From contig NC_033623.1 of the NCBI RefSeq assembly GCF_001540865.1, forward strand, positions 14,362,164-14,426,163: a DNA stretch of 64,000 nt, in the 5' to 3' direction. This stretch comes from Ananas comosus. Taxonomy: Eukaryota > Streptophyta > Magnoliopsida > Poales > Bromeliaceae. The stretch's first letter is position 1; the number at the start of each line of letters is the position of its first letter. The notes under the pieces are model-generated. The model made no database searches. It saw nothing but the letters and a program-made list of their open reading frames with translations, and was not told where the DNA came from. A program made the translations under genes and the position numbers. Shown in pieces: positions 23,823 through 34,284 of the stretch.

Positions 23823-26800
23823 ATCTTTTGGAAGTTGTAGATGCATATTTAGAGTTATGCTTGTGAATTTTGTTTCTATTTGCTTGTTGTCTAAGTATGA
23901 GCTGTAGGTTGGGAATTTACACTTTGTTGCTATTTAATGTTGCTTGGACATTCACATTCATGCACAAATTCACAGACAGCAGGGTTGGGAGCAGGTGGAG
24001 CTTCGCAGCTTCCTGTTTGTTCTTAATTTAACCTCCAATAAAATTGGTGCTAAAGATTTAAATTTTCAGCTTTGACTAATGTTATTTGTATATATGTTTC
24101 AATAAATGTATGTGCCTATTTTCTGTTTTAGTTTTCTTTTTGCGAATCCTATAGTTCCTTTAGCAAATAGTTTGCTACCTGACAATCCATTGACAAGCAA
24201 ACTTTTTTGGCAATAGCAAAGTGGGACATAGAGCAGAATCAGAAGATAATATTTTTATGTTTGCCAATAGTAAAGGTTAGATTCAGAATATAATAGATAA
24301 CCGAAAGGAACAAACTGGTGTTTTTTTTGCTCCACAATCATTGCAATAAGTTTTGGCATTCCTTTTTTAAGTAATGATGAGACCTTAACATTTATTCATA
24401 CACAACTGGAATTTTGTCAGAGGAATATTAATTATTGTAACTTCTGAAGTTCCCATTATTAGGACTTCAAATATGTACTTGATGCTTGTTACTTACAGTT
24501 TTCCGTTTTTCATGTGTAGGTTCTGAAGGCACAGAAAATTGCGAAGGAGAAAGGCTATTCTGATGTTTTGTATTTGGACTCTGTCGAGAAGAAGTATCTT
24601 GAGGAAGTTTCTTCCTGTAATATATTTATTGTGAAGGTATGCCTTGAAAATATGATATCAGAACTTATAATCAAATGGATATGCAGGTTTGTTTTATCTT
24701 GAAAAATCAATGATACTATATGCTTTTGCATATAATACAACGACAATCTAATGATATGCTAGGCATATGATACATCAACAGTCTAACCTTTCATCTCTAC
24801 TATTTTTGTTGTGGCTATGAATCTATTCCTCTATTCAAACCCTGTTTTTGGCACAAATTTTGTGAAGATAACGACTACGGCCTAATATATTTAGTAACAA
24901 GTTAGGAGCACAGAAATTGGGTATGAGACGGCACATTGGCCACCTATGTCAAAACTTTTATTGTATAATCTGACTTATATAAATGTATACATTGTTATTG
25001 TAATGCCTTTCTCACCTTACTGACCTTCTTTTAATTGGTGTATTGTTGATCAGGAAATACCTGAATAATAGTGTTACGTTTTTTTTTTCCAATTTCTGCT
25101 AGGTCATATATGCATATACTTAACTGTATATAAAGCTCCTTTGGATGTTTTATGCACTGTTGCAATGAGTATTGTCTTTCTTTTAGGGTAATGTTATTTC
25201 AACCCCTGCATTAAAGGGAACAATCCTTCCTGGAATTACACGGAAAAGTATAATTGACGTTGCAAGGGGCCACGGGTTTGAGGTACTATATACCCGTACA
25301 TCCCTGTAAATAATGAAAGAGTTGTATATGTCCTTTACAGTTGTAGATTTTCTTTGCCTATTTTACTTTTTATAATTTGAAGATCTGGTTGTTTTTGAGT
25401 GTTTTATGATAAAGTCTGAAATTTTGCAGGTTCGAGAGCAACTAATATCGGTAGAAGAGTTACTTGAAGCTGATGAAGTTTTCTGCACAGGAACGGCTGT
25501 TGTTGTATCCCCTGTAGGAAGTATCACCTACCGTGGGAAAAGGTAAAATATTCTTTTCTAATATTTTTTAGCTATTTCATTTTTCTCTCAGTCTTTTTTA
25601 ACTATTTCATCTTTTTCTTTTTCATGATGTTAATTCCGTCTAGGGGATGGTTCTTTCATTCGGCTGTCTTAATCAAGTTTTAGAGTTTTAGTGCACTATA
25701 TATATATTTATATTTATATTTATATTTATATTTATATTTAGGGTTAATTGCATACAGGTCCCCGCAAATATAGTGAATTGCAAATATATTCCTGTAAAGT
25801 TCAACTTTTATAAGTTATCTCTGCAAAAGTCCTAATGTTTTCAAATATGTCTCACTGATTTGTTACTGTTAGAGAACCGTTAGAAAATTATTTATATTTT
25901 CAATTTTGCCATCACAAATATGTCCCTCCAAAAGTTATAATAGTATAATATAAGAGGGGTAAAAATGTCAAAAATTAACCCGGGTAAAGTATTTAGCCTA
26001 TGGTTAATTAAACTTTTCTAACGGATTCTAACGGCAGGGGCATATATGAAAACATTAGAATTTTTGCAGGGATAACTTATGAAAGTTGAACTTTACAGGG
26101 ATATTTCTGCAATTCACTATGTTTGCAGAGATCTGAATGCAATTGACCCATATATTTATATATATCAAAAACTTCACGTTGTCCTTTTCCAGTGCTCTTT
26201 CAAATTCTAAGAACCTTTTCTTGCTCTGCTCACTTATTTTATGAGCATAGAATGTATCACTTAAACAAGATTTCCCATAAGATTTCCCATTGCAAACAAG
26301 ATCTCACATGCTTGCCTAGGTTAGATTGTCGAGTTTGATTCAAGTGAAATCAGACCTTGATCTGCTCTTCCAGTTGAGCTGTTTAACCTTCCGAGTTCTA
26401 ATTATGATCGAGCTTGGGTTGGATTTACAAACCTGGCATATTTCAGGCATTGTATCTCAAGCCAATGTTCATATATGATTTTATTTATTTATTTTTTGTC
26501 CTTCATGCTACACAAACTTACATTTGACCACAGCAATTTTGACTAATGTCCAACGAAGACATCAGATCAAGATTTAATGCAAGGCATGCACCTTAGATTC
26601 CGAATATCTTATTACAATCTTTCCAGCTTATGCTACTGTTATCTGTCATTGTGAACTTGAATGCAGCAAAAGAGCAGTATTCCAAGTTTTTAAAGACTTG
26701 TTATAAATTCGTGCTGATTTCTATTCTTCACAGGGTGGCTTATGGAAACTGCGGAGTTGGTGTTGTGTCTAAACAACTCTATTCTATTATTACAAGTCTC

Positions 26801-26851
26801 CAGATGGGTCTTGTGGAGGACACAATGGGCTGGACTGTGCGATTGGACTGA
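18650..26851 (+). CDS. BCAT: Branched-chain amino acid aminotransferase, plastid type
   Basis: Ten exons join in phase to 414 residues: 18650-18778, 20438-20526, 21683-21857, 22392-22568, 22657-22788, 23675-23773, 24520-24636, 25187-25282, 25430-25542 and 26734-26851. The enzyme is a fold-type IV PLP transaminase interconverting Leu, Ile and Val with their 2-oxo acids, with 2-oxoglutarate/Glu as partner. Diagnostic stretches are [65 protein letters not shown] with the PLP lysine at K260, [10 protein letters not shown] and [17 protein letters not shown]. The first 60-70 residues are Ser/Pro/Arg-rich with few acidic residues, like a chloroplast transit peptide. Length equals Arabidopsis BCAT2/BCAT3-class enzymes. 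The last intron (25543-26733) holds a MITE. Which paralogue it is cannot be settled here. Confidence 0.95.
23784..23820 (+). repeat. (TTA)n microsatellite in a BCAT intron
   Basis: About twelve ATT/TTA units begin roughly 10 nt after the exon 6 donor site. Confidence 0.9.
25696..25740 (+). repeat. (TATATT)n hexanucleotide tract beside a MITE
   Basis: Several TATATT/TTTATA units directly abut the left end of the MITE at 25741. The last nine bases match eight of nine bases after the element's right end. Confidence 0.8.
25741..26149. mobile_element. Mutator-like MITE in the last BCAT intron
   Basis: The element begins GGGTTAATTGCATACAG and ends with the inverse, CTGAATGCAATTGACCC. The terminal inverted repeats extend about 100 bp, including TAGTGAATTGCA and AAAGTTCAACTTT on both arms. 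It has no coding capacity. Flanking 9-mers TTATATTTA and ATATATTTA agree at eight of nine bases, the target-duplication length expected of Mutator-like elements. Related copies lie at 57 kb and 59.3 kb. Confidence 0.85.
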
Positions 26852-29800
26852 GTGCTACAGATCATTCGATCAAATGAATATTCACAGCTCACTTTTTTGT
26901 ATTCATTGCTCTAGTAACTTTTTGATCCACACTTGTTGGATAGGTGATACTTATGGTAACATTTAGCACTTTTTTAGCATTTTATTTTAATGGTACTTTG
27001 GTTTTATTACATCCAATGCACATGTGTTACCTCCTAGCATGCAAACTAGCGCCCTAAACTTAATATATTTTACTTTATTGTAGCTTATTGGTGATGGAAT
27101 TTATCTGTTGAAAATAAGATGCACAATATATGGGCATGAAAACCGCCATTCCTTATCTGTTTTGAAATTCATAATCTAAACAATATATATTTTCTTTTGG
27201 TTGTTTCAATGCAGAACGACACATGTATCATTCTCTTTTACTGTACTATTTTTCTCATCCTACTGCTTTAAAGCTGTTGGTTGGGTACCAGTGGTGGTAT
27301 GTAAAAAGTATCAAAATCCTTATCAACCTTTCTGCATAGAATTCTCTCTTTTAGATGCCAGTGTTTCTATCATACTTTTTACATCAGTCAGATGGAGAAG
27401 GACACAACCAGCACAGGAGCATCTGTGCATTCCGTCCGCCTTTCAAATGCAACCCGCTAACTACGGAAGTAAGTACCGATCCTTTATGGAATCACAAGGT
27501 TCTGCTATAAATACGTGGTTGTGAATTGGTACATTTAATGAACGTTAGACAAGTTTTTCAAGTTTGTTCAATGGTAACTGCAATTTCACTATCAATTGCT
27601 ATTCTAGCTGGAACTATTTCAGAAAAGTATGATTGTTTGGTCTGTTGTGGCAAAAGGTACCTAACGTTGATGTGTACTTTATTGATAATTATCAAGAAGG
27701 AAATCTTTAGCAAGTCAGGGCGGTGACACTTTCAAGGAGCAAGTATAACAACTCCCAAAGATGGTTACTAGAATGTAGTGTATATTATATATTTTGTGTG
27801 TGTATCTATGTACATATGCGTATGAAAACCTGCTCATACTTCTTTACCTGTGCTTGAGTTCTTTATCATAACTCACTGTGTTAGGTTAAACATGATGCCC
27901 TGCTGCCAGAATATCTCAAGAGGTTTGCTTTTAAGGGAAGTAGTGTGACTAAATTTTGGTAGTTATTGCTTCTTATCCAGTTAAGATCATCACATTTAGA
28001 CTTCCTGTATGTGAAGATCAATTCTGTTTTCAGAGTAAAGAAAAAGTCCGAATGCTCTTGCATTTGTTCTAGTCTAGTTCATATGCTCTAATCAATTGCA
28101 TATCTTAAACAAAATATTTGAAACTCTGTGGAATAGATCAGGAAAGGTTGCAGGAGTAGCGATGAGAAGTGAGCAATATGCACGTTTCCTCTAATAAAAC
28201 ATTATGGGTTTGAGCTGAAGGAAATGATTAGGCCTTCTGAAATAGCCTCTTTCGTTAAAATACTTGCGCCTCTAGTCACCCTTTACTGTGCTTTTTTTGT
28301 ATTCAAGAAGTTCCTCTTAGCTGTCTAATTAAGGCTGTGGATGAAAACTCGAGGTTTGTTTTAGTTATGGCTTTATAAGGATCGATATGCCGGGAAGAGG
28401 GTTGATTGTTTCAAATTTTTTTAAAATTGATTGCATACCAAAGTAACAGCGAAAGCATTGAGGATTAAGAAATACTTAATTGCTATCATTGATATCAGAA
28501 TTGCTACAATGAGCTTTCCTTGTAGTTGTCTCATTAGAGTTCTCTAAAGAAGTGTACTAATGAGTTATTACATGATCAATCCTTTCTTATTCACTTCCCC
28601 CATGAAGATCTGTCCATTTGCATTCTTAATCAGATTAGTACGGTTCTTTTCTTGATTTGCATGGGTATCCAGGCTATAAAGCAGTTGGTTAGCTATCCAC
28701 ACTTTGTCATGTTCTCCTTTTATTAATTCATCTCATGTGATTTGGGTGGCCAAAAGCTCTTCTTTATCGCTGGCACTCAAGAATGGGATTCTGAAAAGGA
28801 CATTGCAATACTGAGACAAAGGTGTGTGCGTGGGGTAGCGTCCATTGCAAAAATCTTCATGATGAAAAGTGTACCGAGTCCCCGACCGACCACGTTCACG
28901 CAAGTGGCCCGTAAGAGCACTTGTTCCGAATGCTAGGGCTCGAGCTTTTTGCAGAAGTGATGTTTCAGTAAAATTGCTCAGATAAGTGCTTCGTAGTTAA
29001 ACATCCGATTTCTGGTTATTCGGGTATAAAAGTTGCTTTAAAATTTGAGCCCGGAAGATGTGGAAGAGGCAAGTAGCAGTTGATAGATCCTTAGTGAGGG
29101 GACTACTAATGTTAAGGTGAGCACCGCGTCATAGGGTTGATGTAGAGGATGACCTAGGAATAGTTGTATAGGTTTTTAAAACCGACATCTTAACAACTGG
29201 GTACGTGGATTAATCATAGCACTCAAAAAAGTTTTTCTAAATCGGTTAATGACAACATCTCCAGATTCCTCTTAGTAAGTCATATAGGTTTAAAATGATC
29301 CAGTTGTTTCGTAAGCTGTGCATGTTGTGAGTGGTTGCAATCATTCCTCTTACTTAATCGCGTCCTGGCTCGTATTTAATCTATACTTTGCTTCCCTTCA
29401 GGTATCTTCCGATTGTTAGCTTCTACTGTGTTTATAAGTTTCTAACTTTTCGTTTGCTAAACAATAGCTTAGCTATTGCTTCTTGAGTAGAAAAAAGAAA
29501 GTGTTTTTAAGTTTGTCGTAAAGTGTATGAAAAGGACCTAGTTGATAAATTTTTGGGTGCTCCCAAGTAGTAGCTGAGAGTGGTTGATCTTCTGCCGACA
29601 CTGTTTTTATCCTTTTGAAACTCCATTTTGATCTATGCTGGTTAACAGTCCTTTGGTCAAAATCTGGAAAGTGAAATTTATTTTAGTTCATTGATTTCAT
29701 CCACCCTAATCAAGGATAAAGATTAGCAAATTCGAAATTCCTTTCCACATAAATTGCACAGTAAGACCAAAACACAGAAGGGATAATTACACTTATCACC

Positions 29801-30229
29801 AAGATTATCGCTTTATTTAAATTTTTGGATCGAGTCTTTAATATTTATTAATTATTTCCAATCAACTCAAAGACCCAAAAAAAAAAAATGGTACTCTAAC
29901 CATCCAAAATTCAAGCTCACTCCCAGAAAAAAGATAAAAAATTTACTCTGAAACAACATGGGACTACTAGATATGCCACATACTATAGGAGGAACATAGG
30001 ACAGTGTAAATGTGTAATAATATATCTAGGCATGTTCCAATTTACTGTGAGCTCACGCAACGTGATCCACACTCAAATTCTGGGGCAGTGCGTGCCGTTT
30101 CTTCGGGGTCAAGCATGGGATCCCATCTTTTTCTTCATTTTTTTTTTCCCATTTTTTTTTTTAAAAAAACTTTTCTCTTCTCCATCATATAACATAGGCC
30201 ATTTTAGAGCCCAGTGTGGGAAAAATTAT

Positions 30230-30260
30230 GATGACGACGACGATGATGATGATGATGATG
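30230..30260 (+). repeat. (GAC/GAT)n trinucleotide tract
   Basis: About ten GAC and GAT units in a row. They would encode poly-Asp in one frame, but the surrounding frame shows no gene. Confidence 0.85.
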
Positions 30261-31500
30261 TTGTTAAGTAAATGCCCTTTATATACTGTGGGAGGGTGAG
30301 AAAAATGAGTGCACTTGTCGCCCACTGTAACACTCCTCCCCCTTCTTTGTTCTTTGTGAGTGTCCTGCATTTGGGTGGATGAGTGGTGGGTGGGAGTGGT
30401 TGTGTACGTGTGTGCATTGGGTGGCTTGTGACAGGGTGATACTTAAAAAGTGATTATCATATAATTATTATTATTTCCTTCTATTTGTGGAAGAAAACAA
30501 AATGGATCTTAGGCAGGAATACATTGTTTTCGAGATTAAGTATGTTTATTTGCCCGCAAACCAAATTAGAGTTTCGATAGTTTTAATTTTTGTTGCAGTA
30601 AAAACACTAGACTTTTTTCTTTTTAGTGTATCAAACGCTTTATTAGAAGTGCCTTTGAAGCAAGTCAAATATTCTCAGGAAGTTTTACTATTTTAGCAAA
30701 AAAAAGAAATATCTGAGAATAATAATCACAGTTGAGTTTTATCCAGAGAATTATTTTGGAAGTTGTGAATTTGATCTCTCTGCATGGCGTTTCAAAAAAT
30801 AGGGGTTTAAATCTCTAACTTCTTAGGTAATATCTTAGTATAGTTTCTTGGAAGGGTCTTACGTACGAGAACTTCAAAAAAACGACAAAAAAAACAAAAA
30901 CAAACAAAAGAAAAACAATGTTCGAGGCACGAAATATAATCTGCTCCATAGTTAGGCCCCTAATTCACCCTAATAATAAATATTAGTACTATTGATAAAT
31001 TGGTTGATGGTTAGGAAAGCCTAACTTAAAAAGTCTTTTATGGAGGCTACATCGCTCAACATCGTTCTATTTTGTAGCGGACAAAAGAAAGGAAGTTCGG
31101 AAAAGAACCCCTCTTTGTCCCTGTATTTAGCCCCACATAATCAATCCACGACTATGTTCTCCTCATCAAATGCAACAAACTGATGCCATCAAATAGCTAA
31201 AAGTCGTAGCCGTCGTAGCCGTCGCGAGCACGACGGGGGGTGATGCGTCGCTGCGAATCATCGCAACTTGATGATCTACGATGCTCCTCGATGGCGAAAC
31301 ATCAACCACCGCAGCATCTACATACTGACCTACAAGCTGTGATTTTAAAACAATTTATAGGATTGAATTATCGAGATTATGATCAAATATGGATTAGATT
31401 ATTGGATTACGCAACGAGTGACTAGTGAGGGGTCAGTGTCTGTTTCGAACAGCTTCTGCTAACAGCGGATAAGGAAGCGAAAAAGGTTTGGTCGCGGTTA

Positions 31501-31524
31501 GATGCGCCCAAACATGGGCGCATC
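31501..31524. repeat. Perfect short hairpin
   Basis: GATGCGCCCA is followed, after a 4-nt AACA loop, by its exact reverse complement TGGGCGCATC. The neighbouring bases do not extend the stem, and no T-run follows directly. Confidence 0.8.
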
Positions 31525-32022
31525 GTGTAGAGAAAAATGGTCCACTATATATATATGCTTGATCGGTTTAGACCCAACACCAACATATACATGGAACTGG
31601 GTCCAGATGTGGACAATGGCACGACGTAGAATGATGCTTAACTTTGTCGATGATGTAACGTTCTCTCAGTTTTGTTTTGTATCCTAACTACTTTGATACA
31701 TGATATAATTAATGGATCCCAGTTTCATTAATAGTTGTTTTAAAAGACATTTCGATTAAGTTAATTGAGTCATATATAATTCTCATGCATGCAGTTAACT
31801 TTATATCATTTTCCTTCATTGATTTTGATGTTTTGTTCACACTCACCGTAGTGGAGTGAGTCAAGTTACAATCACAGAGACTTTTTTACTATTTAAACAA
31901 TTTATATAATTATATAATAAACTAAATTATAATTATCTTTAAATTATGTATTAAAGATGATAAACGATGAATAAGACAGTTTTACTGCTCTCTACTATAA
32001 ATAAATAAGTCTAGAGGATAGA

Positions 32023-32026
<4 letters not shown>

Positions 32027-32060
<34 letters not shown>

Positions 32061-32195
32061 TAGGTAGTACGCTACCTGTTTCGTTTATTTCATTTAGATA
32101 TAAACTTAGCTGGAAATGTGAATCAATAGGATTCGAATTTGGGTCTCGGATATCAACCACCAAATCTTTTGCCACTTATTTTAGGAACGATCGGT
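32027..32195 (-). mobile_element. tRNA-derived SINE with 12-bp target duplication
   Basis: Read on the minus strand the element has a tRNA-like A-box region (AAGTGGCAAAAGATTTGG), a B-box-like ATTCGAATCC, the body TTCACATTTCCAGCTAAGTT, the 3' motif AGGTAGCGTACTACCTATCT and a long poly(A). AGGATAGAAGTT occurs directly on both sides, at 32015-32026 and 32196-32207, as a 12-bp target-site duplication. This marks a complete retrotransposed SINE. Confidence 0.9.
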
Positions 32196-32837
32196 AGGAT
32201 AGAAGTTAATTTATCTCAGTTGCTTTCTTTCTTTTTGGAGAGTCGGTCTCAGATGTGAGCAATGAAGTAACGGAACCCCATTCCTTTTCGAAAATATACA
32301 ATCGTAGAATGCGATATTTATGTACCAAAATTTATAAATTTGGCATACTATATTGAGTTTTTTAAATGAAAAACTCTAATTTAATATTTTTAATCAAATT
32401 AGAAAAATAATATGTTATATAATTTTTTTGAGTCCAATTGGGATACTTTCAGAAGCATGAGGCTTTAAGTTGTTGTTCTTAAGGAGCTTTTGAATGGATG
32501 TTGATATGTTATCCTTGATGTAGAGTATTTAAATATTTAAAAAATAAATTTATAATTTTTTGATGTTATTTATTAAGTGATGGAGAGAGCTCAAAATTAA
32601 TAATTTTAATGAACGATGCGAGTCGCCTGCAAGTTTAGTGATATAAAAATATTGAAATCATATAGAATATGGATAGAAATTTTTTATATATTTAAAATGA
32701 GATCAGTCATCATATTTTTAAAATTTTTATTTTCGGATAAAAAAATAATTCTAATTAAATTATATAAAATTTTGCACGATCCTAATAATAACTAGACTTA
32801 AATATTTTAATTTTGGATTGATAATTTAAGCTCAATA

Positions 32838-32968
32838 TTTTTTTTTTTTTGAGAGATAGGTAGCACGCTACCCGCTTTGTTTATTTCATTTTACTGAAAA
32901 TATAAATCAACTAGAATTCGAATTCAGAACTTCGGATACCAACTATCAAATCCACTTGCGCTAGGGAC
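32838..32968 (-). mobile_element. SINE copy 2, older
   Basis: Same family and orientation as the SINE at 32027: poly(T) on the plus strand, then GATAGGTAGCACGCTACCCG, a diverged body and TAGCGCAAGTGG at the tRNA-like head. GCTCAATA flanks it at 32830-32837 and 32969-32976. The A-tail is short and the body partly deleted, so it is older or more decayed. Confidence 0.85.
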
Positions 32969-32980
32969 GCTCAATAAATT

Positions 32981-33141
32981 TTTTTTTTTTTTTGAAAGAG
33001 AGATAGATAATACGCTACCCGTTTCGTTTATTTCATTTAGAAATAAACTTAGCTGAAAAATGTGAATCAACTAGTATTCGATCTTGAGACCTTAGGTGCC
33101 AATCATCAAATTCTTCGCTACTTGCGCTAAAAACAGCATAC
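32981..33141 (-). mobile_element. SINE copy 3, adjacent to copy 2
   Basis: Another member of the family in the same orientation, with the full head-to-tail layout. The 15-bp sequence GACGCTCAATAAATT occurs at 32966-32980 and 33142-33156 as its target-site duplication. The left copy of that duplication overlaps the right target duplication of SINE copy 2, so both elements used the same target. Confidence 0.88.
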
Positions 33142-33156
33142 GACGCTCAATAAATT

Positions 33157-34284
33157 ATTATTGCTGAGGGATTAGATAGTTACAAATAATCTACAAAGTG
33201 GGCATTATGGGAAACAAAAAAAGTTTCTCTCTCTTTCTCTCAACTTCCACACACTCTCTCTCTACGTAATGTTTTCTTAATTAGCTCTGACGTAGAAAAA
33301 GAGGAGACGGGATCAGCAGAGCTGCAGTGCGTCAGAGAGCGCGAAGAAAAACAGAAGGAACGAAAAGAGAAGAAAATAAAAGAGAAGAGAAAGAGGAGAG
33401 ATAGAGAGAGAGAGAGAGAGAGAGAATATATGGTGGTTGTAGTGCGAGGATTCCAAAGGTCTCTAACATCTCCCTCCACCATGGTCGACGACACCTCCAA
33501 CGCATTAAAATCCCCACGTTTGGATGGAGCGAAACTCGACCTTTCCTGGGGTTGTTGAGGAGTCCTTTTGGAGTACGTTTTTAAGATCATTCCGTATGAA
33601 GTATCTGATTCAGTAAATTGATCAGAAAAGAAAAAGAAAAGAAGGTAATTTGGTTCAAAAGAAAGAAGCTTATATATTATGTGAGAAGCTGAGAAATTTA
33701 GCTGCATATACGACTCTCTTGCTTTTGAAGGAATTAGGGAAAGGAATTAAGGTGTGGGTCGAGTTTGTTCGACGTTGCAGGAAAAGTTTTATTCCTTTCC
33801 TCGTCCAATAACTTATAACAGCTCATGTTCAGATTCCACCGCTTTATCTGTTTAGGATAAAAAAAAAAACAAAAAAACATAAAAGATGTTATGTATTAGG
33901 AAGTTGAGAGGCCTTAATTGGGAGAGGAAGAGTTGTCTCTCGTGATCCTCATGGTCTTTTAATTTCAGGTGCTAAATTTCTTTTTTTTTTTTAAAAAAAT
34001 AATAATTATGGAGCTCAGTTTGATGTTTAACTCCTACAATGGGATATATATCAATTTTATCAGCATACTCTTTTATAAGAAATAGAATCATGCTGAGAGA
34101 ATTAACTTAGTTGCACATATTGGATCAATTGATGAATATTTTGTTGGTTCTGTTGATTGTATTGTTGTTTCCTTTTTTTAATCTTGTAGCTTGATTGATT
34201 TGCAGATTCCAAGGCCGTAGATAGTTCTCAGATTCCCTGATTAACCTCCTAGAAAAAGGAATTCGGCATATATCTGCCGACCGT
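33157..34284. other. Upstream and leader region of the TRM32-like gene
   Basis: No protein gene is supported. The plus strand has a purine-rich GA tract at about 33355-33426, including (GA)n at 33401-33426, that could be promoter or 5' leader. An intron in the 5' UTR is possible but not placed. Confidence 0.35.
33401..33426 (+). repeat. (GA)n microsatellite
   Basis: About twelve GA units inside a longer purine-rich stretch upstream of the TRM32-like gene. GA repeats are known binding sites of plant BPC proteins; no such role is shown here. Confidence 0.8.

Larger units (their letters stand above)
26852..32014. other. Gene-poor intergenic region
   Basis: After the BCAT stop there are about 5 kb with no gene that I can support. 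The frame at 27201-27524 has no family signal and may be 3' UTR or noncoding. Low-complexity T-runs lie near 30140-30165. Part of the remainder may be eroded transposon sequence. Confidence 0.4.

Noticed and set aside
27201..27524. 107-codon frame downstream of BCAT
   Set aside because: It is Cys/Phe/Ser-rich without motif or conserved splice structure; probably 3' flank.
33240..33707. Minus-strand frame of 155 codons with Leu-Ser repeats
   Set aside because: It is produced by the (GA)n tract; low complexity only.
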